DNA from: Marinomonas maritima
Lineage (GTDB): Bacteria > Pseudomonadota > Gammaproteobacteria > Pseudomonadales > Marinomonadaceae
NCBI RefSeq assembly: GCF_024435075.2
Contig: NZ_JAMZEG020000005.1
Span: forward strand, 62,001 to 126,000
DNA length: 64,000 nt
Direction of reading: 5' to 3'
The notes below the pieces were generated by a model. That model searched no databases. It worked only from the letters and a program-made list of their open reading frames with translations, and had not been told where the DNA came from. Below, piece by piece: positions 52,503 to 61,425 of the stretch. The translations under genes were made by a program, and so were the position numbers. Each line of letters opens with the position of its first letter. Within the stretch, counting starts at the first letter, position 1.

Positions 52503-53393
52503 ATGTTTAAGCGTTATCTTCAGGTAACAAAACCTGGCATCATTATGGGCAACCTCATCTCTGTTGCGGGAGGCTTCTTTTTAGCCTCTCGTGGCGAGAT
52601 TGACTGGATACTTATGCTAGCGACGGTGATTGGCTTGTCGTTGGTGGTTGCTTCTGGCTGTGCCATTAACAACTATGTTGATAGAGATATTGATGCCAAA
52701 ATGCAGCGTACACGTAACCGTGTGACTGTAAACGGAGAAATGTCAGGTAAAGCGGCGTTCTTCCATGGCGTTGTATTAGGTATTGTTGGTTTTGCTTTAC
52801 TCGCATTTTTCACTAATTGGGTCGCCGTCGCTTTTGCGGTATTCGGTTATGTGGTTTATGTTGGTTTTTACACACTTTACTTTAAGCGCAAGTCCGTTTA
52901 TGGGACTTTTGTTGGTAGCTTATCTGGCGCTGTGCCTCCTGTTGTAGGTTATTGTGCCGCAGCGGGTCAGTTCGATGCTGGTGCGGCGATTTTGCTGACT
53001 ATGTTTTGTATTTGGCAAATGCCACATTCTTACGCTATCGCTATTTTTCGCTACAAAGATTACGAAGCAGCGGGCATTCCTGTATTGCCTGTTTCTCAAG
53101 GTATAGCGAAAGCTAAACGACACATCATTTTTCACATTGCCCTCTTTGCGATAGTGGCGGCGCTTTTACCGCTGACGGGTTATGTTGGGATTGGCTTTAT
53201 GGTCGTTGCGTTGGCAACCAGTCTTTGGTGGCTTGCTATGGCGTTACGAGGTTATCGTCCGGGTATTGATGTGAATGGTTGGGCACGACAAGTGTTTTTC
53301 TTTTCTATCATTACGGTTACTGCACTTAGCGTGACAATGGCGTTAGACTTTAATGAAGTGTCGCCGAACTTACTGGTGTTTTCAGCACATTAA
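52503..53393 (+). CDS. cyoE: Protohaem IX farnesyltransferase (haem O synthase)
   Basis: CyoE farnesylates haem b to make haem O for the oxidase. The 296-residue start at 52503 has GGGAG nine bases upstream. The first Asp-rich motif is NNYVDRDIDAKMQRTRNR near 57-74, and YTLYFKRKSVYGTFVGSLSG near 123-142 is the second conserved block. IWQMPHSYAIAIFRYKDYEA follows, and about nine membrane segments are expected. It closes the cyo operon, 71 bases after cyoD, and is followed by a strong terminator. Confidence 0.95.
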   Translation: MFKRYLQVTKPGIIMGNLISVAGGFFLASRGEIDWILMLATVIGLSLVVASGCAINNYVDRDIDAKMQRTRNRVTVNGEMSGKAAFFHGVVLGIVGFALLAFFTNWVAVAFAVFGYVVYVGFYTLYFKRKSVYGTFVGSLSGAVPPVVGYCAAAGQFDAGAAILLTMFCIWQMPHSYAIAIFRYKDYEAAGIPVLPVSQGIAKAKRHIIFHIALFAIVAALLPLTGYVGIGFMVVALATSLWWLAMALRGYRPGIDVNGWARQVFFFSIITVTALSVTMALDFNEVSPNLLVFSAH

Positions 53394-53404
53394 GCTATAT
53401 TTTT

Positions 53405-53432
53405 AAAAAACGGGCTTCTGAGCCCGTTTTTT
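53405..53432 (+). terminator. Rho-independent terminator of the cyo operon
   Basis: ACGGGCT-tctg-AGCCCGT is flanked by six A and six T, starting 12 bases after the cyoE stop. Confidence 0.92.
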
Positions 53433-53601
53433 ATTTTAACGCATATCCCTTCCTTGTTAACTTCCTATTTTGTCAATTATTCGCTATTTTGAATGCCTGC
53501 TCGTTAAATCTCATTATCAAACAATAACGCTTTTTTCTATGATTGTTATTATTTGGTATGTGCCTTTGATTTGACGCCCACAATCAAAAAGGATGATGTG
53601 A

Positions 53602-55257
53602 ATGAAAACGCTTTTAACTTTATTGACGTTGGTAATAACGCTTTGCTTGTTGGCTTCGAATACAGCTTATGCAGATGCGGTACGTTGCCAAGCGTTATTA
53701 ACCAAAGCGCCAGAAAAGGTTCAGATTACGGCGGTCATGCAAAGGCCAAATAAAGAGGTAAGAAGCCCTTATTGCTTGGTCACAGGTATTATGGCGCAAC
53801 GAATAGGCGTTGATAGTAAATTATATTCCATACAATTCGAGCTACGTTTGCCCAATTATTGGCAAGGGCGTTTCGCTTATCAGTTTAATGATGGCGAAGT
53901 GAAGCCAGCATTGGGCGCGATGACAGGGCTTCTTGGTTCACAGTATGCAATTAACCAAGGCTTTGCGGTTGTTTCAAGCAACGGTGGACACGACGCAAGA
54001 GCTAATCCTGAGACAGGTCTTGCTGGAGGCACCGTGTTTGGTCACGACCCAGAAGCACGTCGTGATTACGGTTACAGCGCTGTACAAAAACTCAATCCGG
54101 TTGCTCGTTCTTTGGTTGAAAGCTACTACCAAGCTCCGATCAAATATTCTTACGGCATTGGCCAGTCCAATGGTGGTCGTATGGCGATGGTCGCCGCGTC
54201 TCGTTTCCCTGATATGTTTGATGGCTTATTAGTGGGTTATCCCGGTTTCAACTCGCCCAAAGCCGCGCTGCAACATGCTTGGGATATACAGGCCTTACAT
54301 CGCGTCAATGACGATATTAGCCAAGCGTTAACTCAGCGAGATTTGGACGTGTTTGCGAAAAGTATTCTTGATCAATGTGATGCACTAGATGGCATCAATG
54401 ATGATATGATTTTTGCCACAGAAGCTTGTCAAAATGTCTTCCAGCCAAAAGCCTTAGTTTGCACCAATAATTTTGATCGAGACTGTTTATCACTTAATAA
54501 AGTTGCTGCTTTGATTCGCATGCACAAAGGGCCACACAACTCAAAAAACCAAGCGTTGTACACTAGTTGGGACTACGACGCGGGTATTCGCTCTACAAAT
54601 TGGCGTATGTGGAAAGTAGAAAGCACGGTATCCGCTTGGAGTAATAAACCCATTGGCGTCGTGATGGGCGCCGCTTCTTTAGCACATATATTCACCACGC
54701 CTTTTACGAATGTCGCCGGCGATATTTATTCTCTTGAAGACTACTTACTCGCATTTGATTTTGACAAAGATGCGCCCAAAATTTATGGGACGAATAATCA
54801 ATTTAAAGAATCGGCGATGTCGATCATGACCCCGCCTGATGCCGTAAAACCAACACTGACTGAGTTCAAACGGTTGGGCGGAAAAATGATGATTTTTCAC
54901 GGTAACAGTGATCCGGTTTTTTCCGTGAAGGATAGCATGCGCTGGTATGACTTCTTGAATTTCGCTTTAGAAGATCGAGCCCATGAGTTTGTGCGTTTGT
55001 ATCGAGTTCCGGGTATGCCTCATGGTCAGGGCGGGCCATCTACGGATCAATTCGACATGCTTCAGCCATTGGTTTCATGGGTAGAAAGGAAAAAATATCC
55101 TCAGGAAGTGATGGCGGCAACTCGTTCTAAAAATCCAGAGATTACCGCTCGCATGGCTGGTATGACACGCCCTTTGTGTCCTTATCCATCTTACGCTAAA
55201 TACAAAAAAGGCGACTTTCTTAAAGGGAGCTCTTTTCAATGTGTTGTCGCCAAATAA
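53602..55257 (+). CDS. Secreted tannase/feruloyl esterase family protein
   Basis: The family hydrolyses aromatic esters such as tannins, feruloylated sugars or terephthalate half-esters. The 551-residue protein has a signal peptide (MKTLLTLLTLVITLCLLAS, ending near Ala-Asp) and the family blocks NGGHDARANPETG and FGHDPEARRDYGY. The nucleophile motif GQSNGGRMAM has Ser near 189 where GCSTGGR is usual. The acid lies in FHGNSDPVFS (Asp near 436) and the base in PGMPHGQGGPS (His near 474). AGGA eight bases upstream supports the start. It stands alone; the substrate is unknown. Confidence 0.85.
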   Translation: MKTLLTLLTLVITLCLLASNTAYADAVRCQALLTKAPEKVQITAVMQRPNKEVRSPYCLVTGIMAQRIGVDSKLYSIQFELRLPNYWQGRFAYQFNDGEVKPALGAMTGLLGSQYAINQGFAVVSSNGGHDARANPETGLAGGTVFGHDPEARRDYGYSAVQKLNPVARSLVESYYQAPIKYSYGIGQSNGGRMAMVAASRFPDMFDGLLVGYPGFNSPKAALQHAWDIQALHRVNDDISQALTQRDLDVFAKSILDQCDALDGINDDMIFATEACQNVFQPKALVCTNNFDRDCLSLNKVAALIRMHKGPHNSKNQALYTSWDYDAGIRSTNWRMWKVESTVSAWSNKPIGVVMGAASLAHIFTTPFTNVAGDIYSLEDYLLAFDFDKDAPKIYGTNNQFKESAMSIMTPPDAVKPTLTEFKRLGGKMMIFHGNSDPVFSVKDSMRWYDFLNFALEDRAHEFVRLYRVPGMPHGQGGPSTDQFDMLQPLVSWVERKKYPQEVMAATRSKNPEITARMAGMTRPLCPYPSYAKYKKGDFLKGSSFQCVVAK

Positions 55258-55274
55258 TATAAGTCTCTTCTGGG

Positions 55275-56024
55275 TTAACGGCCGCCGCCTACGTCAATAA
55301 AACCACCTGTGGTGTAGCTGGCTTTGTCGCTGAGTAACCATAGAATTGCTTCAGCGACTTCTTTTGGTTGCCCACCACGTTGTAGCGGCAGATTGGGGCT
55401 GATTCGATCAACACGTCCTGCTTCGCCGCCGTCGGCGTGCATATCGGTGTAAATCAAACCGGGTCGAACGACATTCACGCGAATCCCATCATTGGCGACC
55501 TCCAGTGCAAAACCTCTAGAGAAAGAGTCTACCGCCCCTTTGCTCGCCGCATAATCCACATATTCATTTGGAGAACCGTACACAGAAGCAAGAGAGGAAA
55601 CGTTAACAATGCTGCCGCCTGAGCCGTTTTGGCTGATTGCCATGTGCTTAAAGGCCGCTTGACTGCACAGCATCGTCCCGAAGACATTGGTTTCAAAAAT
55701 GCGTTTCCAGCGGCTCAGGTCGGTTTGAGAGAACGACATTTGAGTTTCTAAAATACCCGCGTTGTTTACGAGACCACGAATGGCGCCCCAATGAGTATGA
55801 ATGTGATCGAATAATTCGGTGACTTGTTCTGCATCACTTATGTCGGCTTGTATGCAATGCGCTAAGCCGCCAAAGGCGAGAATATCGGCGACAACTTTCT
55901 CTGCTGACGTTGCGCTCTCTCTATAATTAATAATGACTCGATAACCTTGTTGGGCTGCCAATTTAGCGGTGGCCGCCCCAATGCCTCTCCCTCCGCCAGT
56001 GATCAATAAAATAGGCTTGTTCAT
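55275..56024 (-). CDS. Short-chain dehydrogenase/reductase (SDR family)
   Basis: The 249-residue classical SDR has the cofactor motif TGGGRGIGAATAKLA (9-23), NNAGILETQ, the catalytic Ser in NVSSLASVYG and YVDYAASKGAVDSFSRG with Tyr and Lys of YxxxK. It ends with ASYTTGGFIDVGGGR. Arg/Tyr at RVIINYR after the second strand suggests NADP preference. GGGAG six bases upstream supports the start. It is convergent with the esterase gene. An AraC remnant lies upstream. The substrate cannot be told from sequence. Confidence 0.87.
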   Translation of the reverse strand: MNKPILLITGGGRGIGAATAKLAAQQGYRVIINYRESATSAEKVVADILAFGGLAHCIQADISDAEQVTELFDHIHTHWGAIRGLVNNAGILETQMSFSQTDLSRWKRIFETNVFGTMLCSQAAFKHMAISQNGSGGSIVNVSSLASVYGSPNEYVDYAASKGAVDSFSRGFALEVANDGIRVNVVRPGLIYTDMHADGGEAGRVDRISPNLPLQRGGQPKEVAEAILWLLSDKASYTTGGFIDVGGGR

Positions 56025-56151
56025 ATCATTCTCCCTGTATTCTTACCGACGATGGTTTAACAATAACCTGCTTCATTCAGCAAAACCAAATGACAAATTA
56101 TTACGACGTTGTAGTTCGCTCTCTTGGGAAATTCCTTAAACTTTATAAAGT

Positions 56152-56220
56152 GTTAGTGAAATCGCTTATGCCCTAGGCTTTCAGGATCCAGCTTACTTTA
56201 CTCGTATTTTAAACGCTTAA
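56152..56220 (+). pseudogene. C-terminal remnant of an AraC family regulator
   Basis: A short frame reads VSEIAYALGFQDPAYFTRIL and then NA-stop, the second helix-turn-helix of AraC proteins (compare VxxIAxxLGFxdxsyFxRxF). Just upstream the frame is broken by TAA, and no DNA-binding first half is recognisable. It is a leftover of a regulator that once stood near the divergent SDR gene. Confidence 0.75.
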
Positions 56221-56295
56221 CTGGTACTGCCCCCAAAACTTTCAGGCTAAGGGTGGTGCCTAAATCCTCTGAATATTTCGCCCTGTAGGAGGACT
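56221..56295. mobile_element. Possible IS3-family end sequence
   Basis: Directly after the AraC remnant comes TGGTACTGCCCCCAAAACTT, which resembles the terminal inverted repeats of IS3-family elements (TGnACTGnCCCCnAAA type). No transposase frame or second end was found nearby. An old insertion followed by deletion would explain why the AraC gene is truncated here. Tentative. Confidence 0.3.
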
Positions 56296-56835
56296 TTACA
56301 TCCTGTCTCGAATTGGGCTAAGGGGGGCAAGAGGTGGCATACTCTGGAATAGTGAAGCAACATCACACCACGGATAAGGTAATACCCCCACCCAATCCAA
56401 TATTTGGCTCGCATAATCAGGGGAAAGTAAAACCATCTGTTCAATGGTTATTGTTAAGTGATCCGCTAATGGAACGGGTTCATCATTAAAGACCCAGTCA
56501 TAACTTCCGTTCCCCACACGCACAGCCCCACCGTCTTTTTCCGTCATACAGACTAACCAATCACAAGATAAGGCATTTTTATCGCTTGTTAGAGAGTCTG
56601 AAACACAAAAGGTATAGACGTTTTCATATGTCTGGCCGAATTTTCTTACCAATACTTCAGAAATTTCATTCAGACCAAGGGTATTAGAGGGAAAGGCGAT
56701 GTTTTCTGTCTTCAAAATCATTTTAAGACTCGCCGAATCAGTAAACGCCTCTTTCAATAAATGTGGCCTGTTACCATCCTTGGCATAAATATATTGACAA
56801 ATTTGGCGCTTTTGAGTCTCAATTATACTACCCAT
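56296..56835 (-). CDS. NTF2-like (SnoaL-type) protein, hypothetical
   Basis: The 179-residue protein has GAGGAGG eight bases before its ATG, one of the strongest ribosome binding sites in the window. The order of helices and strands (FTDSASLKMILKTENIAFPS, then LGLNEISEVLVRKFGQTYEN) suggests the NTF2/SnoaL cone fold. So do CDWLVCMTEKDGGAVRVGNG and YDWVFNDEPVPLADHLTITI. The C-terminal MPPLAPLSPIRDRM may be a chance extension into neighbouring sequence. No active-site residues can be named, and the role is unknown. Confidence 0.65.
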   Translation of the reverse strand: MGSIIETQKRQICQYIYAKDGNRPHLLKEAFTDSASLKMILKTENIAFPSNTLGLNEISEVLVRKFGQTYENVYTFCVSDSLTSDKNALSCDWLVCMTEKDGGAVRVGNGSYDWVFNDEPVPLADHLTITIEQMVLLSPDYASQILDWVGVLPYPWCDVASLFQSMPPLAPLSPIRDRM

Positions 56836-57146
56836 GTTTACAACCTCCTCGGTTCAGTGTGAATTTGCGAATGTATGCAACAGCAAGACTGACAGCGGCT
56901 GCACCATTAATCATAACTCATCTGATTTCTTTGGTAACCCAATGCGCCAAGCACTTTAGGCGTAGAGGAAACACTGCAAATTTAAACGATTTTGGTCATA
57001 AATCTGGTTTTTTTACCATCACACATCAAGCTTGAAAGGCATTTTTTGTGTCTTTGTCGATCAATGTAGACATAAGCTAGTACTGTCTACGGGCACACGT
57101 TATCATGCGCACTTATCTATTATCTTGGTTTTGTCTGGAGGCTGGC
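56836..57146. other. Divergent intergenic region without a visible gene
   Basis: This 311-base gap separates the NTF2-like gene and the cyclotransferase-like gene. Frames across it are short, lack ribosome binding sites and do not resemble known proteins. I see no clear palindrome or terminator. It must contain both promoters. Confidence 0.4.
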
Positions 57147-57755
57147 ATGAGCTCATTAGATCGACATTTTATTTTGGGCTATGGAAGCTTAATCAATGGC
57201 GAAAGCCGTGCGATGACGGGTGAAACGGGGAATGTTTGGCCGGTTAAATTGCAGGGCTTTGAACGCCATTGGTCGGTGATGTCAGTCGATTATGGTATGA
57301 GCTCGGTTGCGGTTATTGAAGCACCGGAAAAAGCCTGCAATGGCGTATTAGTCGAAGTACCATACGATCAATTTCCTTTGTTTGATGAACGAGAAAAAGG
57401 CTATCAGCGAGTCATGCTTAAAGCTGAACAGTTAATAGCGTATCAAGACGATCCTTTACCAGAAGGCACGTATTGGGTTTATCATACTAGGGATGTGGTT
57501 GAGCCTCATCATCATTGCCCCATTGCGTTGAGCTATCTTGATGTTATTTTGTCTGGCTGCTTAGAATATGGCGATGCGTTCACACAAGATTTCCTGACGT
57601 TAACCAAAGGCTGGACATCGCCTCTACTGAATGACCGAAAAGCACCCCGTTATCCTAGAGTGCAACCAGACCTTGCGACAGAGCGTTTGAATATATTATT
57701 AGCGCCTGTAACCACCCTTACTATTAAAGAGCTATCCGTAACTTATGAATCTTAA
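57147..57755 (+). CDS. Gamma-glutamylcyclotransferase-fold protein
   Basis: The 202-residue start at 57147 has GGAGG five bases upstream. The fold signature is the phosphate- or substrate-binding loop YGSLI in HFILGYGSLINGESR near 7-21. CNGVLVEVPYDQFPLFDERE and KGYQRVML follow, with the typical acidic residue. Such proteins release 5-oxoproline from gamma-glutamyl compounds or glutathione. It overlaps rsmC by 11 bases, so the two are co-translated. The substrate is not predictable. Confidence 0.83.
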   Translation: MSSLDRHFILGYGSLINGESRAMTGETGNVWPVKLQGFERHWSVMSVDYGMSSVAVIEAPEKACNGVLVEVPYDQFPLFDEREKGYQRVMLKAEQLIAYQDDPLPEGTYWVYHTRDVVEPHHHCPIALSYLDVILSGCLEYGDAFTQDFLTLTKGWTSPLLNDRKAPRYPRVQPDLATERLNILLAPVTTLTIKELSVTYES

Positions 57756-58806
57756 CTCGACGAGTCAATTACTGGCACGCAACGAAGACGAACTTTCTGG
57801 TAAAATTTTATTTGCCAATCCAGAAGACACGTACCCTCAGAATTTAAGCAAACAAGCCGATGTGTCTGCTTGGTGCCAATCAAAAACCATTTATGATGCG
57901 TTGACGCGAGTCGGTTTTGCGGAAGAAAAGCTGTCTTTGTCCGCGCAATGGTCTGTCAACAATGGCAGTGACTTTGATCACATTGTGATTTATCAGTCAA
58001 AAGCCAAAGAATTATTAGACTACTTACTAGCGGCAGTATTGCCTCTTTTAAAAGAAGGCGGTCGAGTATGGTTGGTGGGAGACAATAAAAGCGGCGTGAA
58101 ATCCTCTATGAAGCGTTTAGAGGTCGGTTTGGACGAAGTAGGTAAACATGATGGCGCCAAGCACTGTTTACTTTACAGCGGCTTCAAGCGCCGTCCTGCT
58201 AAACCTTTTGTGTTCGAAGACTGGATTGTGACGTGGAAACAAGACGTGGCAGGACAAAGTGTGACGTTATGCAGTTTGCCGGGCGTGTTTGGTCACGGTA
58301 AATTAGACAAAGGCACTGAGCTTTTCTTGAATCAACTGAACCAACATCGCTTTATTAGCGACGTGGCCAACGCTCGCATACTCGACTTTGGTTGTGGCGA
58401 CGGTATTCTTTCTCTTTGGCTACACAATAAAACAGGCGCACACATTACCGCACTGGATGACAGCGCATTGGCGTTAAAGGCAACGGAATTAACGTTTGCG
58501 GCAAACCAACTAAGTGATGCCGTGACTTTGGTTGCTTCGAATGGTTTGTCAGAAGTAAAAGGTCGCTTTAATTATGTCGTCTCAAATCCGCCTTTTCACA
58601 AGGGCGTAAATACCGATTACAGCATAGCGGAAAGCTTTTTCATGACGATCAAACAGCACTTAACATTGAACGGTGAATTGTTTGTTGTGGCGAATGACTT
58701 CTTACGCTATCCGCCAATGTTAGACGCCGCATTGGGTTCTCATACTCGCCTTTTCCGAGACAAAGGCTACGCGATTTATCAAGGCCGACAACCGAAAAAA
58801 CGCTAA
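57745..58806 (+). CDS. rsmC: 16S rRNA (guanine-N2) methyltransferase RsmC
   Basis: RsmC methylates G1207 of 16S rRNA in the 30S subunit. The 353-residue protein has the non-catalytic N-terminal half-domain (1-190) and a C-terminal methyltransferase. The latter shows SAM motif I ILDFGCGDG at 212-220 and the amino-group methylation motif NPPFH at 281-285. DYSIAESFFMTIKQHL and ELFVVANDFLRYPP follow. Length fits RsmC (343 in E. coli) rather than RlmG (378), though the two are close relatives. It overlaps the preceding gene and ends before a bidirectional hairpin. Confidence 0.85.
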   Translation: MNLNSTSQLLARNEDELSGKILFANPEDTYPQNLSKQADVSAWCQSKTIYDALTRVGFAEEKLSLSAQWSVNNGSDFDHIVIYQSKAKELLDYLLAAVLPLLKEGGRVWLVGDNKSGVKSSMKRLEVGLDEVGKHDGAKHCLLYSGFKRRPAKPFVFEDWIVTWKQDVAGQSVTLCSLPGVFGHGKLDKGTELFLNQLNQHRFISDVANARILDFGCGDGILSLWLHNKTGAHITALDDSALALKATELTFAANQLSDAVTLVASNGLSEVKGRFNYVVSNPPFHKGVNTDYSIAESFFMTIKQHLTLNGELFVVANDFLRYPPMLDAALGSHTRLFRDKGYAIYQGRQPKKR

Positions 58807-58830
58807 AATCTAAGTTTTTGGCTTAACAAA

Positions 58831-58864
58831 AAAACGCGCATATCTTCACAGAATGCGCGTTTAT
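58831..58864. terminator. Bidirectional terminator
   Basis: AACGCGCAT and ATGCGCGTT pair around an 11-base loop and are flanked by A and T runs, between convergent rsmC and the HAD phosphatase gene. Confidence 0.85.
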
Positions 58865-58889
58865 TTTAGTTTATCTATTGCGGTCTATT

Positions 58890-59939
58890 TTAGTGTAATT
58901 GATCTGGCGTCACGACTAACCAGTTTTTATCCGCTGTCACTGGCTGACCTAGAGCGGATTGCTGCTTAGCGGCATCATCCCACCATGCTTCCATCTGCTT
59001 CATGTATTTCGCTTTGCGGTTGACCCAAATACGCATGCCGCCTTTATCGGTATCTGTACCGTTGAACAACATGTAACCATCGGAAAGAGGAGAATCTCCC
59101 GCCACTAATACGGGTTTTTTCCACTGATCAATCCACCCAAGGATCGAACCAAGTTTGCCTTCGTACCATGTCATAGGGTTCATCAAGAAGGAGGTTAGTT
59201 GTAAGTCAAGGTTCTTTTCTTGATCATACGTCCCCTTCTTGATTTGCAGTCTCGACGTGGTTAAATCGCCTGTTTTCGTGTCTTTTAACAGCATGTTTAC
59301 ACCAATAACATTCTCAGGTTTAACGTTATAGCCGTATTGAGGATCGCTGGCGATCATTCGTACGATTTCTTCGCTCGCTGCCGTCATTACATAGACTTCA
59401 ATGCCATTTTCTTGAAGACGGCTATAAAGTTCCGTCATACCGGCAAAGACTTTAGGTGTGTTTACGCTGCTTTTTACGACCTTGTCACCATCGTAATAAG
59501 TGATTGGAACGGGTTTATTGTAAGCCATCACTTCATCTACATAACCTTTGAGTTCTTTTAAGGTGAATCCAGCGAAGATTTGAGCGACCCACGGATAGCA
59601 GACTAAATTATCAATCTCACAGAGGCGATAGTAATAGCTGTTTAGGCTTTCTTTGTAATCGACGGTGTCTTTGAATGGAATCAACTTTAACGATTCGTCC
59701 ATCGTTTCTCGGGTTAACAAACCTTTCATTTCCAAATAAGGCAATAGAGATTCTTCTATATCGTACTGGTAGCTGGTGTTATCCATATCGAATACAGCAT
59801 AAGCACCAGTATTCGCATTTTTCTCGATCATTGTATTGAGTTCATCAGCAACGCTTTCGGGCCAGTGAGTGAGCTCGGTTGCGTAGATAGATACACTGCA
59901 TAACATGAGAGAAGTACAGAGAATAGATTGGAATTTCAT
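58890..59939 (-). CDS. Secreted HAD-family phosphatase, phosphorylcholine phosphatase-like
   Basis: The 349-residue protein resembles Pseudomonas PchP, a periplasmic enzyme that releases choline from phosphorylcholine. A signal peptide ends near Ala20 (SVSIYA-TEL). HAD motif I is VFDMDNTSY with Asp51/Asp53, motif II the Thr/Ser in VYVMTAASEE, and motif III/IV GDSPLSDGYMLF. Length equals that of PchP. AAGGA upstream supports the start. No choline genes are adjacent, so specificity rests on similarity alone. Confidence 0.8.
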   Translation of the reverse strand: MKFQSILCTSLMLCSVSIYATELTHWPESVADELNTMIEKNANTGAYAVFDMDNTSYQYDIEESLLPYLEMKGLLTRETMDESLKLIPFKDTVDYKESLNSYYYRLCEIDNLVCYPWVAQIFAGFTLKELKGYVDEVMAYNKPVPITYYDGDKVVKSSVNTPKVFAGMTELYSRLQENGIEVYVMTAASEEIVRMIASDPQYGYNVKPENVIGVNMLLKDTKTGDLTTSRLQIKKGTYDQEKNLDLQLTSFLMNPMTWYEGKLGSILGWIDQWKKPVLVAGDSPLSDGYMLFNGTDTDKGGMRIWVNRKAKYMKQMEAWWDDAAKQQSALGQPVTADKNWLVVTPDQLH

Positions 59940-60067
59940 AAGGCTTCCTTATTTCATTAATGAGTGATAAGGGTAACGTTTGTAAGAACTCAATACCAAT
60001 ATCAAAAGCGACATATTCTTGCTCACTAATAGGATAGAGATGAGAAAACTAGTGGCTATTTAGATGG

Positions 60068-60685
60068 TTAACGTTCAGTAAAGACCAATTTAGCGGCCAA
60101 TAAAGCGAAACTCGCGGCAAAGGCTCGTTGTAGATATTTTGCCACGTTAGAGGAGCCAATTAAGTATTGGCGCGCTTTGCTAGCAAGTACCCCGTAGAGA
60201 ATAAAAACCACGAGAGTCATGCCCATAAAAATACCGCCAAGCAGCAACATTTGGCTAACAGAAGAACCTGCATTTGCGACGATAAACTGAGGCAAAAAAG
60301 CCAAGAAAAAAATTGTGAGCTTTGGGTTTAATACATTGATCAAGCCGCCCTTTAGCGCAACTTGTAATAGATTGATATTTTGAGTTCCTTTTTTTTCCAA
60401 CGTTAAGCCGCCTGTTTCTCTCCACATACACCAAGCCAAATAGAGTAGATACGCAACACCGACAAACTTCACGACCTGAAATGCCAATGCGCTGGTATTA
60501 AGAATAACTGCCAAGCCAAAAATACTCGCTAACATGGAAGGCACGATGCCTAAAGTACAACCCAATGCCGCCGCGAACGAAGCACGCACTCCCTGAAAAA
60601 GCCCTGTTGAGAGGGTGTAAATAACGCCAGTGCCGGGGATCAGAACCAGAATAAGAGACGTGATTAAAAACTCTGTGCTTACCAT
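60068..60685 (-). CDS. LysE/RhtB family amino acid exporter
   Basis: The 205-residue inner-membrane protein has about six membrane segments. It shows the family start FLITSLILVLIPGTGVIYTL with the conserved PG, GCTLGIVPSMLASIFGLAVI, and GLINVLNPKLTIFFLAFLPQ. Members export homoserine, threonine or other amino acids. GGAA seven bases upstream fits the start. It is divergent from the DUF1456 gene. The substrate is unknown. Confidence 0.87.
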   Translation of the reverse strand: MVSTEFLITSLILVLIPGTGVIYTLSTGLFQGVRASFAAALGCTLGIVPSMLASIFGLAVILNTSALAFQVVKFVGVAYLLYLAWCMWRETGGLTLEKKGTQNINLLQVALKGGLINVLNPKLTIFFLAFLPQFIVANAGSSVSQMLLLGGIFMGMTLVVFILYGVLASKARQYLIGSSNVAKYLQRAFAASFALLAAKLVFTER

Positions 60686-60871
60686 TGGCTATTCCTTTAT
60701 TTGTTGGCGTTAGGCTGTATTTTTTATTCTGGACTAATGATAGCTCAAAATACGGTGGTTATTATCCAAATAATAAATAGGGCGCTTTCCCCAACTCTGT
60801 TAAAATGATAACGATGAATCTCGCAGCCCATTATGTTGATGGCGCTGACACCCTAACACTAGGAATTTACT

Positions 60872-61330
60872 GTGAACAATAATGATATCTTGCGCCGCCT
60901 TCGCTACACTTTTGATCTTAAAGAGCTGTCCATTGTAGACATTTTTTCTTCTGCAGATGGCGTTGCAACACAAGAAGAAGTGGTTAGCTGGCTGAAGAAA
61001 GAAGATGACGCAGGTTATGTTGAAATGATCGATCTAGAGATGGCAACGTTTCTAAATGGCTTCATCAACACCAAACGCGGCAAACGTGAAGGCCCACAAC
61101 CTGAGCCTGAAAAGCGCCTGACCAACAACATAATTTTTATGAAATTGCGCATCGCTTTGAATCTGCAATCGGAAGAAATTTTAGATATTATGCAATTGGC
61201 AGAATTCAACCTTAGTAAGCATGAACTGAGTTCTTTTTTCCGCAAGCCAGACAACCGTCACTACTGTGAATGCAAAGACCAAATTCTGCGTAATTTCTTG
61301 ATGGGAATACAGAAACACTATCGAGCGTAA
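60872..61330 (+). CDS. DUF1456 (YehS-like) protein
   Basis: The 152-residue protein has two tandem copies of the same helical unit. NNDILRRLRYTFDLKELSIV (residues 3-22) is echoed by NNIIFMKLRIALNLQSEEIL near 88-107, each followed by an acidic helix. This duplication defines DUF1456. The start is GTG, with AGGA seven bases upstream. It is soluble and ends before a strong terminator. The function is unknown. Confidence 0.85.
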   Translation: MNNNDILRRLRYTFDLKELSIVDIFSSADGVATQEEVVSWLKKEDDAGYVEMIDLEMATFLNGFINTKRGKREGPQPEPEKRLTNNIIFMKLRIALNLQSEEILDIMQLAEFNLSKHELSSFFRKPDNRHYCECKDQILRNFLMGIQKHYRA

Positions 61331-61360
61331 GCTATTCACGAGTCACTTTTTTTGAGCATA

Positions 61361-61386
61361 AAAAAACGCCCTTTCGGGCGTTAAAA
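61361..61386. terminator. Bidirectional terminator
   Basis: AACGCCC-tttc-GGGCGTT with a UUCG-like loop is flanked by A and T runs between the convergent DUF1456 gene and the dpp operon end. Confidence 0.88.
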
Positions 61387-61425
61387 ACTCACTGGGAGTG
61401 AATATCCTTTTCGTGCTGTTAACCT

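Noticed and set aside
56763..57035. 90-codon plus-strand frame overlapping the start of the NTF2-like gene
   Set aside because: It overlaps a gene with a very strong ribosome binding site, has none of its own and resembles no protein family.
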